Shown here: positions 36,385 through 44,716 of the stretch, piece by piece
Layout of the letters: every line of letters starts with the position of its first letter
How positions within the stretch are numbered: the first letter of the stretch is position 1
Assembly: GCA_017642335.1 (NCBI GenBank)
Contig: JAGCPF010000063.1
Location: 62,001 to 126,000 of the forward strand
From: Fibrobacter sp.
Lineage (GTDB): Bacteria; Fibrobacterota; Fibrobacteria; Fibrobacterales; Fibrobacteraceae
Reading direction: 5' to 3'
Length of the DNA stretch: 64,000 nucleotides
Notes under the pieces: model-generated
What the model was told of the DNA's origin: nothing
The model's input: the letters and a program-made list of their open reading frames with translations, nothing else
The model's database searches: none
Made by a program: the position numbers and the translations under genes

Positions 36385-38193
36385 CTACTTCCTACTTCCC
36401 ACTAATTCACACAACTCTTCCACGCTCTTGAGCATGGCGTCCTGCTCGTCGCGGGTGGTGGACACTGGCGCAAACCGTGCAAATGCGCACTTTTCGAGCC
36501 ACTTGTCAATCTTGTCGATGGCGCCCTCGTCGAGCCCGAGCTTTCCGAGTTCCAGCTTCATCTGATCGCGGGTCATGCCCTTGAATTCCAGGTTGTTGAT
36601 GTCGCTCAGGTAGTCGATGAGGCCTGCTTCGAGCGCTGCGTAGAACGCCTTGGTGTCGCCGTTTTTCATTGCCTCATGTGCGCTCGCGAACTTGCCCTTG
36701 AGCATCTTCTTCGCCTTGCCCTTGCGGATGAGCGCCGCGTCGCTGCTATGCTTGCGGTGGCTGCGGATGAGGCAGACCGCCACGAGGTAGAACGGGATGG
36801 CCGCGGCAAAGAGAACCCAGAACAGGATGTCCCTGTGGGGCGTGGGGGATTCCTTCTTGTCCGAGACCTTGTGGATGAAGCGGATGTCGCTGCCGAGCGC
36901 TTCGATTTCCTGCTTCTGCACTGCCGTGGGGCGCGTTGCCGCCGGCATGAACGCCGCTTCGGCCGTGGCGTCGCCCTTCTCGACTTCGATGGTCCAGGGG
37001 CCGAGCGTTTCGGACTGGTATGCCCTCTTGGCCGGGTCGAACCACGAGTACGAAATTTCGGGGATTTCGAACGAGCCCTTCTTTTTGGGGTAGAGGAAAA
37101 TCTTGATGCTCTTGGTCGTCACGACCTTGCCGCCGGACACCTTCTTGTTGATGCTGTTCTCGGGAGGCACGGAGCGGAAGTCGTCAAAGCTGGGCAGTTT
37201 CGGGTCGGTGATGGTACCGGGGGTGCCGTCGCCCTTGATGGTGATGGAAAGCGTGAGGGCCTCGCCGACTTTCAGGTGGTCCTTGTCGAACTGGGCGTCA
37301 AAACTATAGTTACCGACCATCCCCGAGAAGTTGGCCGGGCGGCCCTCGGCGGGGAGGGGCTTCACGTTGATGTTCACGACGGGGGTGGCGGCTTCGGTCT
37401 CGACGGATTCCTGCTTGACGCTCCGGCTCGAGAACGACATGTTGCCCATCTGCTTTTTCTCTTCGACAATCTTGGGCTCGCCGCGCTTGGTGTACTTGAA
37501 CTTGAAGGCGGGAATCTGGAGGTTTCCGCTCTTGGTGGGGCTGAGCCAGGCGAACTTTGCGCTGGCCTGCATTTCACGGCGGGCACCTTCGACCGGCTTG
37601 AATTCCATGTTGGAAAGGTCGCTCCTGTGGACGATGAAGTCGCTGCCGGTGTTCATGTCGGTGGCCTGGAGGTTCCCTTCGAAATGCTCGAAGGTGTGGA
37701 AACCGAGGGTCACGTAGAACTGTTCGCCTTCGTAAATGCTCTTCTTGCTCGGGGTCAGGCTCACGGCCAGGGCGTCGTCGTTGTAGGAACGCTGCACGTT
37801 GACGGGGATGCTCCCGCTGACGGCCTGTCTTTCGCCGTTGATGGTCCAGAAAATCTGGCCGACGTCAATCTGGCCGGTCTTTTTCGGGGCCCGCACCTTG
37901 AAAGTGTAAATACGCGCCTTGTAGGCCCTTCCGCCGCCGCCGAAGAACGATTCGAACATGTCTTCGAAACCGGGACGGATCAGCTGGTCCGTACTGTCGA
38001 GACCCATGAAGGTAAATCCGTTTTTAGTCTCGATCTGGATGACCTCCCTATTGGCCGGGAGTTCTTGCAAAGGAACAACAAACTGGAGACCGAACGTCTG
38101 CCCGGCCTCGATACGCTCGCGGTCCACCTGGAGCGATGGCCGTGCCGCTGCGATAGTTGCGAGGGCGAGGCAAGTAAGTAAAACGCGTTTCAT
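36385..38193 (-). CDS. batD: BatD-like aerotolerance protein
   Basis: A 602 aa protein with a signal peptide, several immunoglobulin-like beta domains (about 20-410), one transmembrane helix near 465-485 and a helical C-terminus. The domain plan and the neighbour batE identify BatD. It has no obvious catalytic site. The minus-strand TAAATTTTAGGGC just before the ATG fits a short-leader promoter. The region downstream of the helix (about 490-600) is acidic and probably cytoplasmic. Confidence 0.82.
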   Translation of the reverse strand: MKRVLLTCLALATIAAARPSLQVDRERIEAGQTFGLQFVVPLQELPANREVIQIETKNGFTFMGLDSTDQLIRPGFEDMFESFFGGGGRAYKARIYTFKVRAPKKTGQIDVGQIFWTINGERQAVSGSIPVNVQRSYNDDALAVSLTPSKKSIYEGEQFYVTLGFHTFEHFEGNLQATDMNTGSDFIVHRSDLSNMEFKPVEGARREMQASAKFAWLSPTKSGNLQIPAFKFKYTKRGEPKIVEEKKQMGNMSFSSRSVKQESVETEAATPVVNINVKPLPAEGRPANFSGMVGNYSFDAQFDKDHLKVGEALTLSITIKGDGTPGTITDPKLPSFDDFRSVPPENSINKKVSGGKVVTTKSIKIFLYPKKKGSFEIPEISYSWFDPAKRAYQSETLGPWTIEVEKGDATAEAAFMPAATRPTAVQKQEIEALGSDIRFIHKVSDKKESPTPHRDILFWVLFAAAIPFYLVAVCLIRSHRKHSSDAALIRKGKAKKMLKGKFASAHEAMKNGDTKAFYAALEAGLIDYLSDINNLEFKGMTRDQMKLELGKLGLDEGAIDKIDKWLEKCAFARFAPVSTTRDEQDAMLKSVEELCELVGSRK

Positions 38194-38324
38194 GCCCTAA
38201 AATTTACCAATTTTCGCTGTGCGAAATGTAGTCGGGGGCGGGCAAATGGAGCCGTGGAAACAGCCGCCAGGGAGGAATCTTGCCCGGTAATGAAAAAAAA
38301 GTATTTCTTATATACTTTTTTCCC

Positions 38325-38353
38325 TTGAAACGTTAGTAAAAAATTGTTAATAT
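38325..38353 (+). promoter_or_regulatory. Strong sigma70-type promoter before a 20-aa ORF
   Basis: TTGAAA (38325-38330), 17 nt, TAATAT (38348-38353). The leader contains an inverted repeat CCGAC ... GTCGG before the ribosome site. This promoter, the mini-ORF and the terminator at 38523 form a compact unit. Confidence 0.55.
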
Positions 38354-38413
38354 TGGCGCCGACAAAAGAAAACGGCGATAAAACGTCGGAAAACAAGGTT
38401 AAAAGGAGAACAA

Positions 38414-38476
38414 ATGTACTGCATACTCGCTGTCCTGCTGGTCAAGAGCTTCAAGAAGTACGCTAAGCACGCCTAA
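38414..38476 (+). CDS. Possible 20-aa hydrophobic-basic peptide
   Basis: MYCILAVLLVKSFKKYAKHA, with AAAAGGAG 7-8 nt upstream, a consensus promoter before it and a terminator after it. The hydrophobic N-half and basic C-half resemble small membrane peptides, including type I toxins, but no antisense RNA is evident. It could equally be a structured leader of an sRNA. Confidence 0.4.
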   Translation: MYCILAVLLVKSFKKYAKHA

Positions 38477-38522
38477 TTGGCGAAATTGGCTAGATTTTTG
38501 GGATTCTTTGGAAAGGTTAAGC

Positions 38523-38552
38523 CCCCGGTTTTTCGACCGGGGTTGTTTTTTT
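38523..38552 (+). terminator. Terminator after the 20-aa ORF
   Basis: CCCCGGT (38523-38529) and ACCGGGG (38536-38542) form a stem followed by TTGTTTTTTT. Confidence 0.8.
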
Positions 38553-38647
38553 GGGGTAAAAACGGCGTTTCCGGTTGCCGATTCCATTTTTTTGCGTTAT
38601 TATTATATAGAAGGCTGTTTCCAGGAAATTGAAGAAGGAGAAAAAAA

Positions 38648-38785
38648 ATGGAACAGAAGAAGGAATACGTCGCTCCCGAGATGGATGTCGTGGATATGGA
38701 GTACACACAGATGCTGTGCGACAGCACTCCTACGATAGGCTGTGACGAAGGAGTTATTAATTGTCCTGAAGGTGAGGGTGGGTAG
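38648..38785 (+). CDS. Possible 45-aa peptide, acidic with three cysteines
   Basis: A 45 aa ORF with AAGGAG before ATG. It begins MEQKKEYVAPEMDVVDMEY and ends EGEGG. It has Cys at 24, 32 and 39 and an acidic C-half. The shape (K-rich start, xxYxxPxxxVVxM, then a Cys/Gly tail) resembles small Bacteroidota peptides and some ribosomally made peptide precursors, but no maturase gene is adjacent. Function unknown. Confidence 0.45.
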   Translation: MEQKKEYVAPEMDVVDMEYTQMLCDSTPTIGCDEGVINCPEGEGG

Positions 38786-38850
38786 CGTCCGCTCTTCTTG
38801 CTAGTTATATATACACATTGAAAACCCACGCAATATGTTTTTGCGTGTAT

Positions 38851-38890
38851 AAGCACACTCCGGTTATCCCGGTGTGCTTAATTTTTTTTA
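38851..38890 (+). terminator. Terminator after the 45-aa ORF
   Basis: AAGCACAC-T-CCGG, loop TTAT, CCCGGTGTGCTT, then a T8 run. It can also act for the convergent radical SAM gene. Confidence 0.75.
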
Positions 38891-38901
38891 GGTCGGTTGC
38901 C

Positions 38902-39936
38902 TTAGTCAAAATTTAAACTGCGCCGATACGGCGTGAATCCTGCATTCCGTATAAATTCTTCGGCCGCCTCGATGGTTGTGAGCCCGTGGTTCTGTAACAC
39001 GTTTTCTTCTATCACGATGCTGTTGATGTCGTCGGCGCCGCTGTGCAGCCCGAGTTCGCCGAGCGATAGCCCCATGCCGAGCAGCGAGACTTCGATGTGC
39101 GGGATATTGTCGAGGTAAAGGCGGCTGAGCGCGAGCAACTTGAGGTATTCGTCGCCGCGCACATGCCGGATGGGGAACTTGTCCGTCTGCGGCTGGAATG
39201 TCCACACCACGAAACTCTTGAATCCTTGCGCGATGTCCTGCGTCTTGCGCACGTAATCCAAATGCTCGATGATTTCTTCGGGCGTTTCCACGCTGCCGAA
39301 CACGATGTTCGCGCTGCCGGGGAGTCCCTTCTTGTGGCAGGCGGCGAGCGTATCGCACCACTGCTGCGCGGGGAGCTTCTTGGGACTGAGCATTTGTCGC
39401 ATGCGGTCGGAGAGGATTTCGGCGCCTGCTCCCGGCACGGAACTGAGCCCTGCCTCTTTAAAAATGTCCAGCAGTTCGTCCAAAGTAATGTTGTTGAACT
39501 CTGCAATGCGCACGAGTTCCACCGGCGAGAACCCGCGTACTTTCACGCCCATTTCTTGCGTGAGCATCTTGAGCACGTCGGTGTAGTAGCTGAGCGGGAT
39601 TTCCCGGTTCACGCCTCCCTGCAGAAAGATCTGGTCGGCGCCTTTGGCCTTCGCTTCAATCGTCTTCTGCCGGATTTCGTCCAGACTGAGCACGTAGGCT
39701 TCGGGGCTGTGGGCGGGCCTGCAAAAACTGCAAAAGCTGCACGTGACTTCGCAGACGTTCGTGTAGTTCACGATGCGGAATGCCGTGTAACCCACCTTGT
39801 TGTCGGGGTGCATGCGCCTGCGCACGGCGTCGGCGGCTTCTGCGACCTCGGTCCACGGGGCGTTTTTCAATATATCGAGCGCTTCGGCGGGGGTAATTCG
39901 CCCGTTTTGAACAGCTTTTTGTAAGATGGGGTTCAC
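38902..39936 (-). CDS. mqnC: MqnC-like futalosine-pathway radical SAM enzyme
   Basis: A 344 aa radical SAM protein. The CxxxCxxC cluster is in YTNVCEVTCSFCSF. Family motifs include QGGVN, SVPGAGAEIL, FGSVETPEEIIEHLDYVR, and SGADDINSIVIEENV. These fit cyclic dehypoxanthine futalosine synthase of menaquinone synthesis. MqnE or F420-type CofH remain possible. The GTG at 39936 is chosen because the frame upstream has no family homology and the usual length is 340-370 aa. Confidence 0.7.
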   Translation of the reverse strand: MNPILQKAVQNGRITPAEALDILKNAPWTEVAEAADAVRRRMHPDNKVGYTAFRIVNYTNVCEVTCSFCSFCRPAHSPEAYVLSLDEIRQKTIEAKAKGADQIFLQGGVNREIPLSYYTDVLKMLTQEMGVKVRGFSPVELVRIAEFNNITLDELLDIFKEAGLSSVPGAGAEILSDRMRQMLSPKKLPAQQWCDTLAACHKKGLPGSANIVFGSVETPEEIIEHLDYVRKTQDIAQGFKSFVVWTFQPQTDKFPIRHVRGDEYLKLLALSRLYLDNIPHIEVSLLGMGLSLGELGLHSGADDINSIVIEENVLQNHGLTTIEAAEEFIRNAGFTPYRRSLNFD

Positions 39937-40050
39937 GCAAACAAGATAATTCTTTTCTTGTCGCTTGTAAACTTTTTGCCGTGGATTTATTGTCCATGAA
40001 AAACATTCCGGGGCTGTGACGTTTCCCACATTATGAGGATATCTTGATAA

Positions 40051-40081
40051 GGCAATATGAGGAATATTGGCAATATGAGGA
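40051..40081. repeat. Tandem GGCAATATGAGGA repeat before the CE1 esterase
   Basis: The 13-mer GGCAATATGAGGA occurs at 40051-40063 and 40069-40081, 18 bp apart, and a third ATGAGGA is at 40033. The last copy ends 9 nt before the esterase ATG and supplies its ribosome-binding bases. It may be an operator or simply expanded leader sequence. Confidence 0.4.
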
Positions 40082-40090
40082 TGTTTTGGT

Positions 40091-41635
40091 ATGAAAAGTA
40101 CACTAGCAATAGCTGTGTCGCTCGTTTTCTCTGTTGCTCTCTCGGCAGTTGAGGCGAGTGCGTTCACCGTAACCGGCAAGGTCAATGACGAAAGTGGCAA
40201 GGCTATCGAAAAGGCTTCGGTCACTCTTTTGGGCAAGGGCCTCCGTGCGGAAACCGATGCGACGGGATCGTTTACCCTCCATCAGGACGAGGCCGTTCCA
40301 GGGACTCCGGGTGATTCCGGCCAGGTTCCGGGTGTCGGCCAAACCCCAGGCGATGCGCCGTCCCCGGCAGAGGTTGGCGGAATCGATGGCCTTGCAGTAT
40401 CGCGTTCCGTGGGTTTCCTTTCGGTGAATGACGGTATTCTCTCGTTTTCACAGAGCTCCAGCGCTCCTGTCCGTGTACAGGTGTTCGACATGGTGGGCAA
40501 CCGCCTGCTCGACGAGACCCTGTACGGCACGGGAACGGTAGACATGAAAGCGTCCATCAAGGCTAGGGGTACTTACTTTGCCCGCGTCAAGGTCGGTAAT
40601 GCACAAAAGAACTTCAGGTTCACTGCCGACGGGAGCTTTTCCGCCACATTCGGCGAAAAGGCCCGCGCACGGGCTTTACTCAAAGTGGGTGACAACGACG
40701 ACCTTCGCGTGATTGCGAATGGCTACGATACACTCACGGTTCATCTGACCAATTTAGATACGAACTTGACGCTCGTCTTGAAAAAGCCTGCGCCGCCACA
40801 ACCGCAGTATGCTTACGGCTGGGGCTTGAAGAACGACCCCGTTCCCAGTAGCGGTTGCGGTAAAGACACCAAGCTCGACTACAAGTACCGTGGTGACAAG
40901 CCCTACATCGAATTCAAGTGGAGCAAGGGAACGCGCACCGTGCGCATCGATATCCCCAAGAGTTACGACAAGAACAAACCATACAAACTCATTTTCGGAA
41001 TGCAGTGCATGGGCGGCTGGGCCGGCGGCGTGCAGGACGAAGGCTACTATGGTCTGAAGCAGTTTGACAAGGATGAGACTGTCATCTTCGTCGCTCCCGA
41101 GGGCAACGGAAACCAGGCCCCGTGGGCTCAGGATGACTACACGCTTTTCGATGAGCTGCTCGCTTATCTCGAAGGTAACTTCTGCATTGACTCTAGCCGT
41201 GTGTTCTCGACGGGCTTCAGCTACGGTTCCATGTTCAGCAACGGGCTTTCGTGGAACCACCAGGAAGTGCTCCGCGCCGTGGCCGTGTACGAGACCGCCG
41301 AACGCAACATCTGGTTGCCGCAGCGTAAGCAGATGGGTATAGGTTGGATGGGCGTGCTCGGCTTGCAAGATGACCTTTGCCGCCCCGAAATGGGACGTGC
41401 CGCTCGCGACATTATCCTGGAACTCAACTCCGAAGGCGGCAAGGCCAAGAACGAACGTGCCCAGGAATACGGCGGAAACGGCCCGCACGTGTGCTACGAC
41501 TATACGACTGTTGAGGACCGCTTCCCGGTTCGCTGGTGCACGCAGAACGGCGGCCACATCTGGGATCACAAGGATCCGGGCCAATTCCAGTCTTGGGTTC
41601 CGCAGACTACATGGGATTTCTTTAATAAGTTCTAG
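40091..41635 (+). CDS. Secreted CE1/feruloyl-type esterase with internal sorting-like domain
   Basis: A 514 aa secreted esterase. Signal peptide (1-24), a carboxypeptidase-like regulatory beta domain (about 25-70), a Pro/Gly-rich linker, a domain resembling a type IX sorting domain (about 125-177: VQVFDMVGNRLLDETLYG), a linker with PAPPQPQ, then an alpha/beta-hydrolase catalytic domain (about 240-514). The nucleophile is Ser377 in GFSYG and a late His is in GGHIWDH. CE1 family members include feruloyl and acetylxylan esterases that act on plant cell wall. A sorting domain in the middle, not the end, is unusual. Confidence 0.78.
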   Translation: MKSTLAIAVSLVFSVALSAVEASAFTVTGKVNDESGKAIEKASVTLLGKGLRAETDATGSFTLHQDEAVPGTPGDSGQVPGVGQTPGDAPSPAEVGGIDGLAVSRSVGFLSVNDGILSFSQSSSAPVRVQVFDMVGNRLLDETLYGTGTVDMKASIKARGTYFARVKVGNAQKNFRFTADGSFSATFGEKARARALLKVGDNDDLRVIANGYDTLTVHLTNLDTNLTLVLKKPAPPQPQYAYGWGLKNDPVPSSGCGKDTKLDYKYRGDKPYIEFKWSKGTRTVRIDIPKSYDKNKPYKLIFGMQCMGGWAGGVQDEGYYGLKQFDKDETVIFVAPEGNGNQAPWAQDDYTLFDELLAYLEGNFCIDSSRVFSTGFSYGSMFSNGLSWNHQEVLRAVAVYETAERNIWLPQRKQMGIGWMGVLGLQDDLCRPEMGRAARDIILELNSEGGKAKNERAQEYGGNGPHVCYDYTTVEDRFPVRWCTQNGGHIWDHKDPGQFQSWVPQTTWDFFNKF

Positions 41636-41662
41636 ATAAGAACATTACTCCTCCAAAAACAA

Positions 41663-41697
41663 ACATCTTTCTGCATTGCAGAAAGGTGTTTTTCTTT
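41663..41697 (+). terminator. Terminator after the CE1 esterase
   Basis: ACATCTTTCTGCA pairs with TGCAGAAAGGTGT and is followed by a T-rich tail. Confidence 0.85.
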
Positions 41698-41765
41698 ATG
41701 GGTTGTTTGATGAGATGGAAATTCAAGGGTGGCACCGCATAGGGCCGTTTTCTATATTTGATATT

Positions 41766-43238
41766 ATGGAATTTAAGCGTTTTGAAGCCTTAATCGAGAT
41801 GTTCCCGCAGGTGCAGATTTTCAGCACCGAAGGCGAGGACTTGGATAGGGTCATTACTCATTTTTTGAACCAGCAGAAAAACGTCTCCACAATGTCGGAA
41901 GCGATGCAACGTAAAATCCAGCATGCGCTCGCCCCGTTTTTCCAGCAGCGGTTCATCAGCCTGCACGACGAAGAAGCTCCGTTGGTGCGGCACCTGCTTT
42001 TGAAAAAGAAGTTCTTTTTGCAGACGGACCGCTACATCGACGATATGGCTTGGCCGGAGACCGACCCCGAGAAATTGGACGAGGCGCTTTCGATTGCGGA
42101 ACTTTCGCCGGAAATTCTCGACCGCAAGTTGCTGAGCCTTTCGAACGGCGAACTGCGCCGCGTGCTGCTTGCTCGCATGTGGATGGAAAAACCGGAATGG
42201 ATTTACTTCAACGACTTGTTCGGTGGACTCGACCCGGAATTCCGCAGCCACTTGGCCGCGAGTGTGGTGGACTTGTCGAAACGCCCCGGTGTGAAACTTG
42301 CTGTGCGCCTTGCTCGCGAAGACGAACTGCTACCCGAAATACCTGCGTTCGTTTATGCGAATAAAACCTTTACGCAGTACGCAGGAGAACTCCCGAGTGC
42401 CGCTGCGAAACCCAAGTACACGAAGGCGGAGCTGAAGGACTACGAGATTGTTGATTTGAGACGAGAGGCAAAAGATTGTCATTGCGAGGACCGCAGGAGA
42501 GCCTGCCGCGAGGAAGACAACTCTATTTGTCATTGCGAGGACCGCAGGGACGCGGCAATCTCCGCTGGTCAAAGCGGCACGGTCCTCTTTGAACTTAAAA
42601 ACGTCAACGTTCAATTCGGTGACACGACGGTACTCAAGAACCTCAACTGGACGGTGCGCAAAGGCGAACACTGGGCGGTGATGGGCGAGAACGGTGCCGG
42701 CAAGAGTACGCTCCTCGGGATGCTTACGGCCGACCACCCGCAAATCTACAAGAATGACATTACTTTGTTAGGAGAACGTCCGGGGCATGGCCTCAACATC
42801 TGGGACCACAAGGCGAAACTCGGATTCTTCTCTCCTGAACTAGCGCTCCAGTACCGCGAAGACCTGGACCTTTCCGAGGTGCTTTGCACGGGCTTTACCG
42901 CGAACCTCTGCAAGGCGGAGAACACCACCTGGGAAGAGCGCGCGAAGGCGAAGGAGTGGCTTGAGTACCTTGGCTTTTCGGATGTGCATGCCCGCTACCG
43001 CAGCCTTTCGCCTATCGACAAGCGTGTTGTGCTCATGGCGCGTGCCGCTATCCGCCCGCCCGAGGTGCTGCTGCTCGACGAACCCACGCAGGGGCTCAAG
43101 GGCGAATACCGCGAGAAACTCTTTAACCTGCTGCAACTGCTTTCGACAGAGACGACCATCATTCTGGTGAGCCACTACGAAGAGGAATGGCCGCCCTGTA
43201 TGACGCATCTGTTGAGAATGCCTAAGTTTTCGGGGTGA
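41766..43238 (+). CDS. ModF/PhrA-like double ABC ATPase with repeat-derived linker
   Basis: A 490 aa soluble ABC protein. The first ABC half (about 1-200) has LSNGELRRVLLARM and Walker B IYFNDLFGGLD but no GxxGxGKS Walker A. The second half (about 275-490) has a full Walker A MGENGAGKSTLLGML and VLLLDEPTQGL. The linker (about residues 238-269) is encoded by two copies of a dispersed repeat and reads CHCEDRR twice. TATATTTG lies 5 nt before the chosen ATG. The role is unknown; ModF-like proteins lack a permease partner. It overlaps the next ORF by a few bases. Confidence 0.78.
   Translation: MEFKRFEALIEMFPQVQIFSTEGEDLDRVITHFLNQQKNVSTMSEAMQRKIQHALAPFFQQRFISLHDEEAPLVRHLLLKKKFFLQTDRYIDDMAWPETDPEKLDEALSIAELSPEILDRKLLSLSNGELRRVLLARMWMEKPEWIYFNDLFGGLDPEFRSHLAASVVDLSKRPGVKLAVRLAREDELLPEIPAFVYANKTFTQYAGELPSAAAKPKYTKAELKDYEIVDLRREAKDCHCEDRRRACREEDNSICHCEDRRDAAISAGQSGTVLFELKNVNVQFGDTTVLKNLNWTVRKGEHWAVMGENGAGKSTLLGMLTADHPQIYKNDITLLGERPGHGLNIWDHKAKLGFFSPELALQYREDLDLSEVLCTGFTANLCKAENTTWEERAKAKEWLEYLGFSDVHARYRSLSPIDKRVVLMARAAIRPPEVLLLDEPTQGLKGEYREKLFNLLQLLSTETTIILVSHYEEEWPPCMTHLLRMPKFSG
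42477..42572. repeat. Dispersed CATTGCGAGG repeat inserted in frame inside an ABC gene
   Basis: Two identical 21-bp copies beginning TGTCATTGCGAGG start at 42477 and 42528, 51 bp (17 codons) apart, and the second ends in CGGCAATC, the usual far end of the element. The reading frame stays open across both. Confidence 0.75.
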
Positions 43239-43240
43239 TT

Positions 43241-44365
43241 ATGCAACTGAGTGAACAAAATATTCTAAGTGCCTTGCGTGCGGTCCAGGATCCGGACCTG
43301 CACAAGAACATCGTGGAACTGAACTTTGTTCAGAACCTGAAGATAGAGGGCGACAAGGTGAGCTTCGACCTGCGGCTCACGACCCCGGCATGCCCCATCC
43401 GGGACCAGTTCAAGGACCAGTGCATCGCCATTGTCAAGAGCCTCGGCGCAAGCGAGGTGAACGTGACGTTCACGGCGCAGGGCCGCGTGGACGGCTCCAA
43501 TGCGGCGACGCAGGCCCCGAAGGTTTCCTACATCGGCGAAGTGGCGCATGTGGTCGCGGTCGCGAGCGGTAAGGGCGGCGTGGGCAAGTCCACCGTGACG
43601 GCGAACCTCGCGATGGCGCTCAGCCTCTCGGGGGCCCGAGTGGGAATCCTGGATGCCGACATCTACGGCCCGAGCATGGGGCTCATGTTCGGCATCGACA
43701 AGGCTCCCGAAGTTTTTGACGACAATACGATTGCGCCTGTCGAGGCGAAGGGCGGCATCAGCATCGTCAGCATGTGCATGTTTGCCGACTCCGACAAGGC
43801 GACCATCTGGCGCGGACCGATGGTTTCCCAAATGATACAGCACTTTATCCACCATGTGCGGTGGGGCAAGCTCGACTACCTGCTGGTGGACTTCCCTCCA
43901 GGAACGGGCGACATCCAGCTCACGCTCACGCAGAACTGCCCGATGGCCGGTGCCGTTGTGGTGACGACCCCGCAGGAGGTGGCACTCGCCGACTGCCGCA
44001 AGGGGCTTGCGATGTTCGATTCCGTGGGCGTACCCGTGGTGGGCGTGGTCGAGAACATGAGTTACTTCATCTGCGACCAGTGCGGCAAGCACCACAACAT
44101 CTTCCGCGAAGGCGGCGGCGAACGCATCGCGAAGAGCTGGGGCGTGCCCCTGATTGCGAAGGTGCCGCTGGAACCTGCGGTGGCGGGCTGTGGCGACGAA
44201 GGTACCCCTGCGGTGCTCCGCTACCCGAACTCCGAATCGGCAAAGGCGTTTATGCAGGCGGCCGATGCCACGGTGCGCACGCTCTCGATGTTCGCATCCG
44301 AAGGTGACGGTGTGCTCAAGAGCTTCAACTACGAGTTTGAACAACTTCCGGTGGAGGACGCATGA
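43241..44365 (+). CDS. mrp: Mrp/ApbC-type FeS cluster carrier ATPase
   Basis: A 374 aa P-loop protein. An N-terminal MIP18/DUF59 domain (about 1-85, TPACPIRDQFKDQ) precedes the ATPase domain with ASGKGGVGKSTV near residue 110 and the family's C-terminal CDQCGKHHNIF, which supplies the Cys pair for the bridging FeS cluster. It loads FeS clusters onto apo-proteins. Translation starts at 43241 after GGGGTG. The stop overlaps the DUF971 gene by 4 nt. Confidence 0.88.
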   Translation: MQLSEQNILSALRAVQDPDLHKNIVELNFVQNLKIEGDKVSFDLRLTTPACPIRDQFKDQCIAIVKSLGASEVNVTFTAQGRVDGSNAATQAPKVSYIGEVAHVVAVASGKGGVGKSTVTANLAMALSLSGARVGILDADIYGPSMGLMFGIDKAPEVFDDNTIAPVEAKGGISIVSMCMFADSDKATIWRGPMVSQMIQHFIHHVRWGKLDYLLVDFPPGTGDIQLTLTQNCPMAGAVVVTTPQEVALADCRKGLAMFDSVGVPVVGVVENMSYFICDQCGKHHNIFREGGGERIAKSWGVPLIAKVPLEPAVAGCGDEGTPAVLRYPNSESAKAFMQAADATVRTLSMFASEGDGVLKSFNYEFEQLPVEDA

Positions 44366-44658
44366 TTCAGCCCAAGAAGATTTTCAGGACGAAGGACGGG
44401 AAACTCGGCTTTGAATGGAGCGACGGGACTCGCGGTACATGTGGCATTCGCGAACTTCGCCTCGCATGTCCCTGTGCGCTGTGCGTCGATGAGCATACGG
44501 GAGAGAAACTTTTGGACGATTCCACAATTCCTGCGGACATAAAACTTACAAGGATTCAATCCATCGGTCGGTATGCTGCGGGACTCTCCTTTAGCGATGG
44601 TCACAATTCGGGAATTTACCCTTACGATAAATTGTTCAATTTGACGAAACGGGAGTAA
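44362..44658 (+). CDS. DUF971 (GBBH-like N-terminal domain) protein
   Basis: A 98 aa protein. It has the DUF971 pattern: WSDGTRG, ELRLACPCALCVDE, IGRYAAGLSFSDGHNSGIYPYDKL. It overlaps mrp by 4 nt and ends at a terminator. Fusion or neighbourhood with Mrp proteins is common, so it may act in FeS metabolism (inference). Confidence 0.85.
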   Translation: MIQPKKIFRTKDGKLGFEWSDGTRGTCGIRELRLACPCALCVDEHTGEKLLDDSTIPADIKLTRIQSIGRYAAGLSFSDGHNSGIYPYDKLFNLTKRE

Positions 44659-44690
44659 AAAACCATATTTGTTTGACCGATGGTTTTTTT
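44657..44690 (+). terminator. Terminator between DUF971 and the sigma factor gene
   Basis: AAAAAACCAT (44657-44666) and ATGGTTTTTT (44680-44689) form a stem with a T tail. Confidence 0.75.
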
Positions 44691-44716
44691 CCTGAGGGAT
44701 TGATAGGTGTGTGTCT

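Noticed and set aside
36385..38193. Long antisense ORF (36676-38181) as a gene
   Set aside because: It is antisense to batD and has no motifs. BatD with batE is the supported reading.
38648..38785. Lasso peptide or lanthipeptide precursor
   Set aside because: No maturase, cyclase or peptidase-ABC exporter lies nearby. It is listed only as an unknown small ORF.
39937..40236. N-terminal extension of the MqnC-like gene
   Set aside because: The extra ~100 residues show no homology and overlap the esterase gene. The GTG at 39936 gives the family's usual length.
42477..42572. CRISPR array
   Set aside because: Only two repeat copies with a 30-bp gap, inside a gene, and matching a dispersed repeat elsewhere. 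No cas genes are seen.
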